The notes under the pieces: generated by a model | What the model was told of the DNA's origin: nothing | The model's database searches: none | Seen by the model: the letters and a program-made list of their open reading frames with translations, nothing else | Assembly (NCBI GenBank): GCA_028278065.1 | Contig: JANQFA010000215.1 | Coordinates: forward strand, 1 to 60,247 | DNA: 60,247 nt | Source of the DNA: Myxococcota bacterium | Lineage (GTDB): Bacteria; Myxococcota_A; UBA9160; JAFDET01 | Direction of reading: 5' to 3' | Part shown: piece after piece, positions 23,766 through 32,724 of the stretch | Layout: each line of letters opens with the position of its first letter | Numbering within the stretch: the stretch's first letter is position 1 | Made by a program: the position numbers and the translations under genes

Positions 23766-24800
23766 ATGCCCGAGTCCCACATCGTCTCGAACCTGGTGGT
23801 GGCGCTCCTCTTCGGGGCGGCGATCGCCGTGGGCGCGTTCGTGCGCCGCAACCGCCTGTGGCGCGAAGCGCTCGCAGAGCTGCGCCGGCGCCGCCCGCTG
23901 GCCCTGCTGGTGGTGGGCCTCTACGTGCTGGTGGCGCTGCTCGACTCCGTGGCCTGGGTCGGCGGCTCCGGGGCGGGAGGCGACGCCCTGGCCGCCCACG
24001 AGGCTCGCAGCGTCATCGACCGCGCCTTCAGTGGCGTGCGCGAGCCCCACGCCAGCTACTCGGCCCCGCTGGCGAGCTACGAGTTCTATCCGCCGAAGCG
24101 CCCGCTCACCCAGCCGGGGCGCCACCTGCTGGGCACGGACGTGCTCGGGCGCGACGTCCTCTATCTCTCCCTCAAGGGGGCGCGGGTCGCGCTGCTGATC
24201 GGCGGGCTGACCAGCCTGATCGCCATCCCCCTGGCGCTCCTGCTGGGCATCGCCGCCGGCTACTTCGGAGGCCGCATCGACGACGCGGTCTTCTTCCTGA
24301 TGTCCACCCTGGCCTCGATCCCGGGACTGCTGCTCCTGATCGCGCTCATCATGGTGATGGGGAGGAGCACGCTCTCGGTGTGCATCGCCCTCGGTGTCAC
24401 CAGCTGGGTGGGCTTCTGCCGCATCACGCGGGGCGAGACCCTCAAGCTGCGCGAGCTGGACTACGTGCAGGCCGCCCGCTCGCTCGGGGTGTCGGAGCTG
24501 CGCATCGTGTGGCGACACGTCCTGCCGAACCTGATGCACCTGGTGATCATCACCTTCGTCCTCATGTTCTCGGGCCTCGTCCTCTCCGAGGCGATCCTCT
24601 CCTGGCTCGGGATCGGCGTCGACGGCAGCTGGGGCCAGATGATCGTCCAGGCGCGCGACGAGCTCTCCCGGGAGCCGATCATCTGGTGGAACATCGGTGC
24701 GGCCGGCACCGCGCTCTTCGGCCTGCTCCTGGCCGTGAACTTCGTGGGCGACGCCCTGCGCGACATCCTCGATCCGCGCACCGTGCGGGAGACGCTGTGA
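23766..24800 (+). CDS. oppC: Peptide ABC transporter permease OppC
   Basis: Second permease subunit, about 344 residues from the ATG at 23766. It has an extra N-terminal hydrophobic segment ([16 protein letters not shown]) before the usual OppC start ([19 protein letters not shown]), a periplasmic loop with [15 protein letters not shown], and the EAA loop [23 protein letters not shown] near residue 238. The GTDxxGRD motif is standard for this DppC/OppC class. The added N-terminal helix is not typical and might contact the C-terminal helix of OppA. Its stop overlaps the oppD GTG. Confidence 0.92.
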   Translation: MPESHIVSNLVVALLFGAAIAVGAFVRRNRLWREALAELRRRRPLALLVVGLYVLVALLDSVAWVGGSGAGGDALAAHEARSVIDRAFSGVREPHASYSAPLASYEFYPPKRPLTQPGRHLLGTDVLGRDVLYLSLKGARVALLIGGLTSLIAIPLALLLGIAAGYFGGRIDDAVFFLMSTLASIPGLLLLIALIMVMGRSTLSVCIALGVTSWVGFCRITRGETLKLRELDYVQAARSLGVSELRIVWRHVLPNLMHLVIITFVLMFSGLVLSEAILSWLGIGVDGSWGQMIVQARDELSREPIIWWNIGAAGTALFGLLLAVNFVGDALRDILDPRTVRETL

Positions 24801-25774
24801 GCGCACTCGAGGTCGAGGATCTGGTGGTGAGATTCCCCGGGGACCGGGAGCCGGTGCAGGTCGTGGACGGGGTGTCGCTGCGCGTCGACCCGGGAGAGGT
24901 GCTGGCGCTCGTCGGCGAGTCCGGCTGCGGGAAGTCGATGACCGCGCTCTCCTGCCTGAGACTGGTGCCGCGTCCGGGCCGTATCCACGCGGGAGGGATC
25001 CGCGTGGCCGGGCGCGAGATCCTCTCGCTCGCCGTCCCCGAGATGCGCAGCATCCGCGGCTCCGAGATCTCGATGATCTTCCAGGAGCCGATGACGAGCC
25101 TGAATCCGGTGGTCGCGGTGGGCGACCAGGTGGTCGAGGCGATCCGGCTGCACGAGCCGGTCTCCCGCGCAGCGGCCCGGGCAAGGACCCTCGAGATCTT
25201 CCAGAAGGTGGGGATTCCCGATCCGGAGGATCGCCTGGACGCCTACCCCCACCAGCTCTCGGGTGGCCTCAAGCAGCGGGTGATGATCGCGATGGCCCTC
25301 GCCACCGTGCCCAGGGTGCTGATCGCCGACGAGCCCACCACCGCCCTCGATGTGACCATCCAGGCCCAGATCCTGGAGCTGATCCGCGAGCTGCGCAGCG
25401 AGTTCGACGTGGGGATCCTGCTCATCACCCACGACCTGGGCGTGGTGAACGAGCTGGCCGACCGCGTCGCGGTCATGTACGCGGGACGCTTCGTCGAGGA
25501 GGGCGCGCGCGTCGAGGTGCTCTCCGGCGGCCGCCATCCCTACACCCAGGGCCTGCTGCGCTCCATCCCCGGCCGGGTGGAGCCCGGGGAGCGCCTGGCG
25601 GAGATCCCGGGCGTGGTGCCCGCTCCCGACGACTGGCCCCCCGGCTGCCGCTTCGCCGACCGCTGCGAGCGCGCCGTCGACGTGTGCAGCGAGCGCTCTC
25701 CGGATGCGACGTCCCTCGGAGACGGACGTCGGGTCTGGTGCCACGTCGTCGCGGAGGAGGAGGCGGCGGGATGA
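24797..25774 (+). CDS. oppD: Peptide ABC transporter ATP-binding protein OppD
   Basis: Cytoplasmic ATPase, 325 residues from the GTG at 24797. Walker A GESGCGKS near residue 36, Q-loop [12 protein letters not shown], signature [15 protein letters not shown], Walker [13 protein letters not shown] and H-loop [10 protein letters not shown] are intact. The C-terminal oligopeptide extension has the four-cysteine pattern ([17 protein letters not shown]...WCHV) that in several DppD/OppD proteins binds a [4Fe-4S] cluster. Coupled by overlap to oppC upstream and to oppF downstream (ATGA). Confidence 0.94.
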   Translation: MSALEVEDLVVRFPGDREPVQVVDGVSLRVDPGEVLALVGESGCGKSMTALSCLRLVPRPGRIHAGGIRVAGREILSLAVPEMRSIRGSEISMIFQEPMTSLNPVVAVGDQVVEAIRLHEPVSRAAARARTLEIFQKVGIPDPEDRLDAYPHQLSGGLKQRVMIAMALATVPRVLIADEPTTALDVTIQAQILELIRELRSEFDVGILLITHDLGVVNELADRVAVMYAGRFVEEGARVEVLSGGRHPYTQGLLRSIPGRVEPGERLAEIPGVVPAPDDWPPGCRFADRCERAVDVCSERSPDATSLGDGRRVWCHVVAEEEAAG

Positions 25775-26763
25775 GCGCGAACGGCGAGCCGGTCATCCGC
25801 GTGGAGGACCTCTGCACCTGGTTCCCGATCCGCGCGGGCCTGATGCGCCGCACCGTCGGCTGGGTGCGCGCGGTGGACGGCGTCAGCCTCGAGGTGCGGG
25901 CGGGGAAGACCCTGGCCCTGGTCGGCGAGTCGGGCTGCGGCAAGACCACCGTGGGACGGTCGATCCTGCGCCTGGTGGAGCCGCGCTCGGGTCGCGTCAC
26001 CTTCGGCGGACGGGACCTGCTCGAGCTGCCGCCGGAGGAGCTCCGGCCGCTGCGCAAGGACCTGCAGATGGTCTTCCAGGACCCCATGGCCTCGCTCAAC
26101 CCGCGCATGCGGGTGCGCGAGCTGGTGTCCGAGGGGATGCGCTCGTTCGGGATCGGCACGGGCGAGGCGGAGCGCACCGACCGCGTGGCCGCGCTCCTCT
26201 CCCGGGTGCAGCTCGATCCCGACTGGATGTGGCGCTACCCGCACGAGTTCTCGGGCGGGCAGCGGCAACGGCTGGGCATCGCGCGCGCCCTCGCGGTGGA
26301 GCCGCGCATGATCGTGCTGGACGAGGCGGTCTCCGCCCTCGACGTCTCGATCCAGGCCCAGATCCTGAACCTGCTCTCGGACCTCCAGGAGGAGCTGGGC
26401 CTGGCCTACCTCTTCATCACCCACGATCTGGGCGTCGTGCGTCACCTGTCCGACGAGGTGGCGGTGATGTACGTGGGGCAGATCGTCGAGCGCGGCGAGA
26501 CGGCGGCCCTCTTCGAGGATCCCCGGCACCCCTACACCCGCGCCCTCCTCGAGGCGGTGCCCTCGGTCGACCCGCGGCGTCGCAGCGGTGCCGCGCCCGT
26601 GCTGGGCGACGTGCCGTCGCCCGCCGATCCGCCGCCGGGCTGTCGCTTCCACACCCGCTGCCCCGAGGTCTTCGAGCGCTGCTCCCGCGAGGAGCCAGCG
26701 GCCTTCCCGGCGGGCAGCGGCGAGGCCCGCTGCTTCCTGCGCGAGCCGGGCGCGGGGAGCTGA
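25771..26763 (+). CDS. oppF: Peptide ABC transporter ATP-binding protein OppF
   Basis: Second ATPase of the importer, 330 residues from the ATG at 25771. It has Walker [10 protein letters not shown], the Q-loop [14 protein letters not shown], signature [15 protein letters not shown], Walker [13 protein letters not shown] (the Asp-Glu-Ala variant usual in OppF) and ITHDLGVV. Its C-terminal oligo-HPY region ([23 protein letters not shown]) again carries the cysteine cluster pattern. It closes the five-gene transporter operon; the stop is followed by a short inverted repeat and then the next promoter region. Confidence 0.94.
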   Translation: MSANGEPVIRVEDLCTWFPIRAGLMRRTVGWVRAVDGVSLEVRAGKTLALVGESGCGKTTVGRSILRLVEPRSGRVTFGGRDLLELPPEELRPLRKDLQMVFQDPMASLNPRMRVRELVSEGMRSFGIGTGEAERTDRVAALLSRVQLDPDWMWRYPHEFSGGQRQRLGIARALAVEPRMIVLDEAVSALDVSIQAQILNLLSDLQEELGLAYLFITHDLGVVRHLSDEVAVMYVGQIVERGETAALFEDPRHPYTRALLEAVPSVDPRRRSGAAPVLGDVPSPADPPPGCRFHTRCPEVFERCSREEPAAFPAGSGEARCFLREPGAGS

Positions 26764-26856
26764 GCCGGGCGCATTCCCCGCGGGGGGCCATCTCGAAGGC
26801 CGCCGACCCCTAAGCCTGCAGTCGATGCCCGCCGATGAGAGGGCGGGGAGGAGCGC

Positions 26857-27957
26857 ATGGCGCGCAGACGCAGGCTCGGCGAGATCCTCGTCGACGCGGG
26901 ACTGATCGACGACTTCCAGCTCCGGTCCGCGCTCTCGGACCAGAAGCGCTGGGGACGTCCGCTCGGCGTCACGCTGTTGAAGCTCGGCTTCATGAACGAG
27001 GAGGAGCTGGTGCGCGTGCTCTCGCGTCAGCTCGACGTCCCGATCGTGGATCTCCACGACAAGCGCATCTCGGCCGAGGCGCTCTCGGCGCTCTCGATCC
27101 AGGTCGCCGAGAAGGCGCGCTGCATCCCCCTCTTCAAGCGCGAGGAGCACGGCCGGGCGGTGCTCTACCTGGGGATGGAGGACCCGACGGACCTGTCGGT
27201 GCTGGACGACCTGGCCTTCCGCACCGGGATGGAGATCCGGCCGGTGCTCGTCGGCCCCAACCAGCTCACCGACGCCATCGATCGTCACTACAACACCGTC
27301 GAGTGGGGCGGCGACGACGATCCGGAGCCCGAGATCGGGATGGTCGAGCCGGGCGACACCGCGCCCATGGTCTTCAAGCCCGAGCAGGCGGTGGATCCGG
27401 TCACGCCCCTCGGTCCGGAAGGCCTCGAGCCCGCGGGCTTCGCGGGCGACACCCCCGCGGGCGAGCCCGAGTTCACCTTCGTGGAGTCCGAGCCCGCGAC
27501 GCCGGGCGCCGACCTCCAGGATTTCAGCCACGACGACATGGAGGTCCTGGACGCGGCGGCGGACGCCCCGCGCAGTCTGGGCCCGGAGTTCATCACCGAC
27601 GAGCCCGCGGTGCGCCCGCCGCTGGCCGGCGAGGCGGATCCGACCCCAGAGCACCCCGCTCTGACCCTGGAGCAGCCCGATCCTGCGCTGCAGCAGCCCG
27701 TTCCGGCCCCGCCGCAGCCCGTTCCGGCCCCGCAGCGGCCCGTTCCGACGCCGGAGCACTCACCCGCCTTCGAGCCTCGGCCCGAGCCTGCACCGACCGC
27801 CGCTGCGGATCCCCCCCGAGGCACGGTTCCCTCGGAGGTGCCGTCGAGGACGATCCTGCGCGCGGTGACGAAGCTCCTGGTGGAGAAGGGCGTCTTCGAG
27901 CGCCACGAGCTGGTGGCGGTGATCCGCGAGCTGCAGGAGCTCGACCCGGAGGCGTGA
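26857..27957 (+). CDS. Stand-alone MshEN/GspE N-terminal domain protein with Pro-rich linker
   Basis: The 366-residue protein starts after GGGGAGGA with an MshEN-type domain (about residues 5-150): RRLGEILVDAGLIDDFQLRSAL, Q-x5-GRPLGVTLLKLGFM and a second subdomain with PLFKREEHGRAVLYLGMEDPTD. In MshE this domain binds cyclic di-GMP. Here the secretion/pilus ATPase that normally follows is absent. Instead residues 160-320 are acidic then proline-rich (repeated PVPAP/QPVPAPQ), and a 45-residue helical tail ends the protein (SRTILRAVTKLLVEKGVFERHEL). It is probably a cytoplasmic c-di-GMP-responsive adaptor. No type II secretion or pilus genes are adjacent. Confidence 0.75.
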   Translation: MARRRRLGEILVDAGLIDDFQLRSALSDQKRWGRPLGVTLLKLGFMNEEELVRVLSRQLDVPIVDLHDKRISAEALSALSIQVAEKARCIPLFKREEHGRAVLYLGMEDPTDLSVLDDLAFRTGMEIRPVLVGPNQLTDAIDRHYNTVEWGGDDDPEPEIGMVEPGDTAPMVFKPEQAVDPVTPLGPEGLEPAGFAGDTPAGEPEFTFVESEPATPGADLQDFSHDDMEVLDAAADAPRSLGPEFITDEPAVRPPLAGEADPTPEHPALTLEQPDPALQQPVPAPPQPVPAPQRPVPTPEHSPAFEPRPEPAPTAAADPPRGTVPSEVPSRTILRAVTKLLVEKGVFERHELVAVIRELQELDPEA

Positions 27958-27988
27958 GCGACGGGGCCCCGTCGGGTCTTCCCCGCTC

Positions 27989-28098
27989 GCCGTCGACAGC
28001 CCGCGCGGCGCCCGTCGACCCTCTGTCCGGCGCCCGTCGACCCTCTGTCCGGCGCCCGTTGACACCCTGCGCGGCGCGGGTCAATCTGCGCCGACCAT
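27989..28098 (+). repeat. 22-bp tandem repeat overlapping a promoter
   Basis: Units start at 27989, 28011, 28033 and 28055 (22 bases each), with a fifth degenerate unit from 28077 to the ATG of the next gene. The two central copies are identical (CCCGTCGACCCTCTGTCC core). The fourth contains TTGACA where the others have GTCGAC, and this is the -35 of the promoter below. Confidence 0.75.
28059..28087 (+). promoter_or_regulatory. Promoter with consensus -35 before the 104-residue gene
   Basis: TTGACA, 17 bases, CAATCT. The -10 ends nine bases before the ATG at 28097, giving a predicted leader of zero to three bases. The -35 is a perfect match, the -10 a partial one. Confidence 0.6.
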
Positions 28099-28411
28099 GC
28101 GCATCGAGTACGAGTTCAAGCTCGACGAGGTCGGGACCCCGCGCTTCGCCGTCGAGGCGGTCGAGGGGATCGGCAAGCTCTTCACCCTGGGCACCCTCGT
28201 TCTCAACGTGCTGGAGACGCGCGCCAAGGCGGAGCTGGTCTTCCACGGCCTCAATCCCGAAGACCCCGAGCGCAAGATCGCGGCCTTCCGCGAGATCGTG
28301 GAGAGCTCGTCCACGTCGCCGGAGCTGGTCTACCAGCGCGGCAACGGCGGCCAGGTGCAGGGCGCGTCCAGCTACTACCAGTGGGTCACCGTCCGCCGCA
28401 AGGACGGCTAG
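28097..28411 (+). CDS. Small hypothetical protein (104 residues)
   Basis: I do not recognise the family. The protein begins MRIEYEFKLDEVGTPRFAVEAVE, with alternating strands and helices and no signal peptide, membrane helix or cysteine motif, so it is likely a soluble cytoplasmic alpha/beta protein. Charge is balanced and codon usage matches the neighbours. It has its own promoter with almost no leader. Its last codons (RKDG, stop) are echoed in the repeat that follows. It stands alone between the MshEN gene and the convergent kinase gene, so context gives no role. Confidence 0.6.
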   Translation: MRIEYEFKLDEVGTPRFAVEAVEGIGKLFTLGTLVLNVLETRAKAELVFHGLNPEDPERKIAAFREIVESSSTSPELVYQRGNGGQVQGASSYYQWVTVRRKDG

Positions 28412-28475
28412 GTCCGGGCGGCCCTCCAGGACGGCCAGCTCCGCGCGTTCCGGCGGCCCTCCAGGACGGCCGGGT
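28401..28475 (+). repeat. Short direct repeats after the 104-residue gene
   Basis: GGCGGCCCTCCAGGACGGCC occurs at 28417-28436 and 28452-28471, 35 bases apart. A related AGGACGGC at 28401 is inside the last codons of the preceding gene. The segment lies between two convergent genes and could also form hairpins; no T-tract is present. Confidence 0.6.
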
Positions 28476-28505
28476 CTCCGCGCCTGGAAAGGCCCCCAGG
28501 GCCGC

Positions 28506-30035
28506 TCAGCCCCCCGCGTCCGAGCAGCCCGCGCCGCTCCAGCGATGGCGCCGCGCCAGGCTGAGCCGCACGATCGTGCGACGCGCCTCGGACGCGCCGC
28601 ACGAAAAGGGCAGGGCTGCGGCGTAGCGCGCAAAGGCCTCGCGGCGCGCGGCGGCCGGGAAGCGGTCGGGGAGGGAGCCGTTCAGCTCGGCCAGGGCCTG
28701 CAGGCGGGGCCCGTCGTCGAGCCGGCCCAGGAAGCGCACGCCGTCCAGGTCCAGGAGGCGCGCCTCGACGGTGCCGTCGGCGGCCGCGTGCACGAACACG
28801 TGGCTGGCCTTGAGGTCGCCGTGGTCCACGCCGCGCTGGTGAAGCGCCCGAGCGATCCGGGCGCAGGCACCCACCACGATGTCCGGGGGGAGGCGGGTGC
28901 AGGTGTCGGCCGGCTCGGCGGGCCGCAGGTCGTCCATGACCAGGAGCGACGCGAGCGGGAGTCCCCAGCTCCCGCGCTCGAGGAACGCCAGCGGCCGCGC
29001 GGCTCCGACGTCGCGGGCCGCCAGGCCGTGGCCGCCGAGCCAGGCGCGTCGCGCGGCGCTCCCGCGCAGCACGTCGGCCAGGGCCCGGCCGGCGCCCCGG
29101 GGCGGCGACTCCTTGACCACCACGGTCCCCCCGACGTCGAGGGCGGTGATGCGGGAACGCCCGTCGTCCTTCAGCACGCGGGCGTCGCCGCGCGCCAGCG
29201 CTTCCGCATGCTCCGCCAGGACCGCCGCGAGCCGGTCCGCATCGACGTCGCGGACGCGCATGCCGCGCCAGCCGTCGCAGGCGGCGCGCGCGTACAGGCG
29301 GCCGGGGCGCAGGCTGCGCCGCGTGCGGCTGCGCGCGTGCTCCTCGGCGCGGTTTGACGCCTCCCGGCCCACCCGGCGCAGGCGCTCGCGTCCGTCGCGC
29401 CAGGGGCGCTGCAGGCCCAGCGCCGCGGCTCGCACGCGCAGGCGATCGCTCTGCGACGTGAAGCGCCACAGCGAGTAGTCGAGCCAGCCCAGGTCCCGGA
29501 GGCGGTCGGCATCGCCGCCCTGCGCCGCACGCTGCACGTCGAGCAGCACGATGCGCTCCTCCCTGACCAGCACGTTGCCTGCATGCAGGTCGCGGTGCAC
29601 CAGCCCGGTGGCGTGCAGGGCGCCGACGGCGGCTCCCAGCTCGGCCAGGAGCGCGCGGCGCACGGAGGGCGCGGCCTGCAGCGCCTCGCGCAGCGGGGCT
29701 CCCGCCACGAAGGCCATCGCCACGAGGCGGTCGCCGTTGTCGATCTCGCCCCGGGCCAGGGGTTCCGGGACGGGGACGCGCGCCTCGTGGAGCAGGCGCA
29801 GGGCGCGCCACTCCCGGTCGGCGGGTGCCGCGCCCAGGCGAGCCTTCAGGCGCCCGCGTGCGCCTGCCTCGCGCCGGAAGTGCTTCACCAGGACCGGGCC
29901 GATCCCCTCCACCTCGAGGCGCAGGATGCGACGGCGGCCGTTGTCGCGGAGCTCGAGGGGCGCGCCGGAGCCGGCGGCCAGCGCCTCCAGGGCGCGACAC
30001 ACGTCCGGGTCGCCCTGGCTGCGTTGCAGCCTCAA
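28506..30035 (-). CDS. Two-domain lipopolysaccharide-kinase-fold protein (tandem Kdo/WaaP-type kinases)
   Basis: The protein of about 509 residues contains two complete kinase-like domains of the InaA/WaaP/KdkA class. The N-terminal one (about 20-240) has the lysine strand GPVLVKHFRREAG, the catalytic loop LVHRDLHAGNVLV and LLDVQ in place of DFG. The C-terminal one (about 260-500) has VVVKESPPRGAGRAL, the loop VDHGDLKASHVFV and LLDLDGVRF. Family members phosphorylate heptose or Kdo of the LPS inner core. TTG at 30035 overlaps the stop of the glycosyltransferase gene, so both are translated together. Most homologues have one domain per protein, so this fusion is notable. The ORF track frame extends artificially into the glycosyltransferase. 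Confidence 0.8.
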   Translation of the reverse strand: MRLQRSQGDPDVCRALEALAAGSGAPLELRDNGRRRILRLEVEGIGPVLVKHFRREAGARGRLKARLGAAPADREWRALRLLHEARVPVPEPLARGEIDNGDRLVAMAFVAGAPLREALQAAPSVRRALLAELGAAVGALHATGLVHRDLHAGNVLVREERIVLLDVQRAAQGGDADRLRDLGWLDYSLWRFTSQSDRLRVRAAALGLQRPWRDGRERLRRVGREASNRAEEHARSRTRRSLRPGRLYARAACDGWRGMRVRDVDADRLAAVLAEHAEALARGDARVLKDDGRSRITALDVGGTVVVKESPPRGAGRALADVLRGSAARRAWLGGHGLAARDVGAARPLAFLERGSWGLPLASLLVMDDLRPAEPADTCTRLPPDIVVGACARIARALHQRGVDHGDLKASHVFVHAAADGTVEARLLDLDGVRFLGRLDDGPRLQALAELNGSLPDRFPAAARREAFARYAAALPFSCGASEARRTIVRLSLARRHRWSGAGCSDAGG

Positions 30036-31138
30036 GTCGCGACCTCGCGGTAGAGGGCGCGCAGGGCCTCGACGTGCGCGTCCCAGGACAGGCCCTCCGC
30101 CACGTCGCGGGCCGCCCGGCCCAGGCGCTCGCGCTCGGCCGCGTTCTCGAGACGGTCGATGGCCGCGGCGAAGCCGGCCACGTCGTCGGGATCGTCCACG
30201 ATGACGGCGCCCCGGGCGAGCACGTCCGCCGCTCCGTTGGCGCCGCTCGTCACCACGGGGAGCCCGCTGGCGGCCGCCTCGAGGGTGGCGTTGGCGAAGG
30301 CGTCGTAGCGCGTGGGCAGGAGCAGGGCGTCCGCTCCGGCGTAGACGGCCTCCACGTCGCCCCGCGCCCCGAGCATGCGCACCCGAGACCCCACGTCCAG
30401 TCGCGCGGCCAGCTCGCGCCAGGGTTCGGGCCGGTCGCGACCCGCGATCCAGAGCTCCGCCTCGCGCGACTGCGCGGCGGCCAGGGCGCGGATCGCCGTC
30501 TCCGCGCCCTTGCGGCGCAGGCCCGATCCCACCAGCACGAAGGTCGGGCGCCCGCGGGCGCCGAGGTCGGCGCGCAGGCGCCCGCCTTCGGAAGCGCGGC
30601 GCTCCGGGCTGAAGCGCTCCAGATCGACGCCGTTGTGGATCACGCGCAGGCGAGGGGCGGGCACGTCGTAGCGGGCCGCGATCTCGTCGCGGACCATGGC
30701 CGAGTTGCACTGGACGAGCTGTGCGGGGTCGTCGAAGACCCGGCGCTCGATCCCGAGCAGCACCCGGTGGCGGGGGGAGGCCAGGCGCAGCCCGCGACCC
30801 AGCGGACCGTGGCTGCGGCGCAGGTAGTCCGCATGGCTGCCGCCTCCGGCGCGGTACACGTCCTGATGTCGGGTGCGCGAGAAGCTGTGCACCACGTCGC
30901 AGCCCAGGGCGCGCGCCGCCTCGCCGGCGGCGCGGGAGAAAGCCAGCACCCGCAGCGGCTGCCACGCGGTCGGCACGGCCACGGTGTGGAGACTCAGAGC
31001 CGTCGACGACGCCACGCGACGCGCGACCACGTGGACCTCGTCCCCGGCCCGCGCCAGGCCGTGGGCCACGGTCCAGGCGACGCTCTCTGCGCCCCCGGTG
31101 CCGGGCTCGAAGCGTTCGATCACGAGGGCGATCTTCAA
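30032..31138 (-). CDS. Family 4 glycosyltransferase, probable LPS core (WaaG-like)
   Basis: A TTG at 31138 begins KIALVIERFEPGTGGAESVAWTVAHGLA, the GT4 N-terminal nucleotide-sugar region with its GGxE loop. The 368-residue protein shows HSFSRTRHQDVYRAGGGSHADYL mid-N-domain, VIHNGVDLERFSP, and the C-terminal E-x7-E donor motif YDAFANATLEAAASGLPVV near residue 285. The GGxSHxxYL segment is strongly reminiscent of WaaG (LPS heptose glucosyltransferase I). Paired with the double kinase this forms an LPS-core assembly operon. The start is preferred because upstream frame sequence is in the divergent promoter region. Confidence 0.85.
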   Translation of the reverse strand: MKIALVIERFEPGTGGAESVAWTVAHGLARAGDEVHVVARRVASSTALSLHTVAVPTAWQPLRVLAFSRAAGEAARALGCDVVHSFSRTRHQDVYRAGGGSHADYLRRSHGPLGRGLRLASPRHRVLLGIERRVFDDPAQLVQCNSAMVRDEIAARYDVPAPRLRVIHNGVDLERFSPERRASEGGRLRADLGARGRPTFVLVGSGLRRKGAETAIRALAAAQSREAELWIAGRDRPEPWRELAARLDVGSRVRMLGARGDVEAVYAGADALLLPTRYDAFANATLEAAASGLPVVTSGANGAADVLARGAVIVDDPDDVAGFAAAIDRLENAAERERLGRAARDVAEGLSWDAHVEALRALYREVAT

Positions 31139-31239
31139 GGGGGGCCGGGTCGTCGGGGGCGGTTTCCGGAGGCGCGAGGCCGCACGCGCAGAGGGTATCT
31201 CGCGGCCCCGGGAGGCCGCCACGCGCCGTCTGCGGGCCG

Positions 31240-31269
31240 TTGACGAGGCGCCCGGCCCGTTCCTATATT
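31240..31269 (+). promoter_or_regulatory. Promoter of the TetR-ABC operon
   Basis: TTGACG, 18 bases, TATATT (the best -10 in the window), with predicted start near 31276 and a leader of about 40 bases. It faces away from the glycosyltransferase gene. Confidence 0.65.
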
Positions 31270-31315
31270 CCGCCGCGCTCCGATTCCCGATCTTCCTGGA
31301 ACCTCTTCCGAGCCG

Positions 31316-31972
31316 GTGGTGACCGTTCCCGAGACGACCGAAACCCGACGCGGCACGCGGCCCGACAAGCGCGAGCTGATCCTCGACGCCGCGATCCGGG
31401 TGTTCGCGCGCAACGGCTACCACGGCTCGCGGATCTCCGACATCGCGCGCGAGGCGGGCATCGCCTACGGGCTCGTCTACCACTACTACAAGAACAAGGA
31501 GGAGATCCTCCGCTCGATCTTCGAGCAGCGCTGGAGCGGCTTCCTGGAGGCCCTCGAAGGGATCGCCGCGGAGGAGACCCCGGCCCAGGAGCGCCTCCTG
31601 TCGGTGGCGGCCCTGATCCTGAACGCGTACCGGGCGCGGCCCGAGTGGGTGAAGGTGCTCGTGATCGAGATCCAGCGCTCGGCCCGCTTCGCCGAGCCGG
31701 GCCAGCTCGATGCCTTCGCCCAGCTCTTCGACGTGGTCGGCCGCATCGTCCGGGACGGGCAGGAACGCGGCGAGCTGCGCCGCGACATCGACGCGAATAT
31801 CGCCTGCACGATCTTCGTCGGAGGGCTCGAGCTGGCGATCACCAGCCTGGTGCTCGGGGTCGCCGAGGCGGACGAGGGCGACGATGGGGGGCGCGCCTAC
31901 TACATGCGCGTCGCGCGCACCGTGCTCGACGTCTTCCTGCACGGGATCGGAGAAGGGGAGCGGGGGGAATGA
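31316..31972 (+). CDS. TetR-family transcriptional regulator
   Basis: The 218-residue protein has an N-terminal helix-turn-helix at about residues 18-62: RELILDAAIRVFARNGYHGSR, ISDIAREAGIAYGLVYHYYKNKEEIL. The helical C-terminal domain would bind a small molecule. Adjacent GTG codons (31316, 31319) are possible starts. Its stop overlaps the ATG of the ABC ATPase (GAATGA), so regulator and exporter are co-expressed; TetR proteins in this position usually repress their own operon, but I could not pick out an operator palindrome. Some homologues sense fatty acyl-CoAs; no ligand can be inferred here. Confidence 0.9.
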   Translation: MVTVPETTETRRGTRPDKRELILDAAIRVFARNGYHGSRISDIAREAGIAYGLVYHYYKNKEEILRSIFEQRWSGFLEALEGIAAEETPAQERLLSVAALILNAYRARPEWVKVLVIEIQRSARFAEPGQLDAFAQLFDVVGRIVRDGQERGELRRDIDANIACTIFVGGLELAITSLVLGVAEADEGDDGGRAYYMRVARTVLDVFLHGIGEGERGE

Positions 31973-32724
31973 TCGAGGCCCGGGAACTCTCGAAGCGCTA
32001 CGGCGAGCTCCGGGCGGTGGACGAGGTCTCGTTCACCGTCGAGCGGGGGGAGGTGGTCGGCTTCCTCGGGCCGAACGGCGCCGGCAAGACCACCACCATG
32101 CGCATGATCACGGGATTCCTGCCGCCCAGCGACGGCACCGCCGTGATCGACGGCGCCGACATCTTCGCCCAGCCTCTCGACGCGCGGCGCGCCGTCGGGT
32201 ACCTGCCCGAGACGCCGCCCGTCTATCCGGAGATGGACGTCTCCGGCTACCTCCGCTTCGTCGCCTCGCTCCACGACGTCCCGCGCCGGGAGCGGCGCGA
32301 GGCGGTGGACCGGGCCATCGAGCGCTGCGGGCTCAGCGAGGTGCGCAGGCGCGTGATCGGCCAGCTGTCCAAGGGCTACAAGCAGCGCGTGGGGATCGCC
32401 CAGGCCATCGTGCACAGCCCGCCTGTCCTGGTCCTGGACGAGCCCACCGTGGGGCTCGACCCGATCCAGATCGGCGAGATCCGCCAGCTGATCTCGGAGC
32501 TGGCCTCGCCCCGAGACGGGGAGTCGGCCCACACGGTGATCCTCTCGACCCATATCCTGCCCGAGGTGGAGGCGATCTGCCGGCGGGTCATCCTCATCAA
32601 TCGCGGCCGGAAGGTGCTGGACCAGCCCCTGGCCGAGCTCACGGCCGGCGGTACCCGGCTGGAGGAGGTCTTCGCGCGCGAGACCTCACGGGACGAGGCT
32701 CCGGCCGGGGAGGCCTCGGCGTGA
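31969..32724 (+). CDS. ABC-2 type transporter ATP-binding protein (GldA-like)
   Basis: A 251-residue ATPase: Walker A LGPNGAGKTTT near residue 38, GYLPETPPVYPEMDVSGYL (the Q-loop region in this class has PETPP), signature LSKGYKQRVGIAQAI, Walker B VLVLDEPTVGLDP, and the H-loop STHILPEVE. The GYLPE and LSKG features are those of GldA and NatA/NosF-type exporters. It is coupled to the TetR gene (ATGA) and to the permease (overlapping GTGA). With the next three genes it forms the GldA-GldF-GldG-DUF4340 cassette known from gliding Bacteroidetes and widespread in deltaproteobacteria, where gliding is not implied. Confidence 0.9.
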   Translation: MIEARELSKRYGELRAVDEVSFTVERGEVVGFLGPNGAGKTTTMRMITGFLPPSDGTAVIDGADIFAQPLDARRAVGYLPETPPVYPEMDVSGYLRFVASLHDVPRRERREAVDRAIERCGLSEVRRRVIGQLSKGYKQRVGIAQAIVHSPPVLVLDEPTVGLDPIQIGEIRQLISELASPRDGESAHTVILSTHILPEVEAICRRVILINRGRKVLDQPLAELTAGGTRLEEVFARETSRDEAPAGEASA

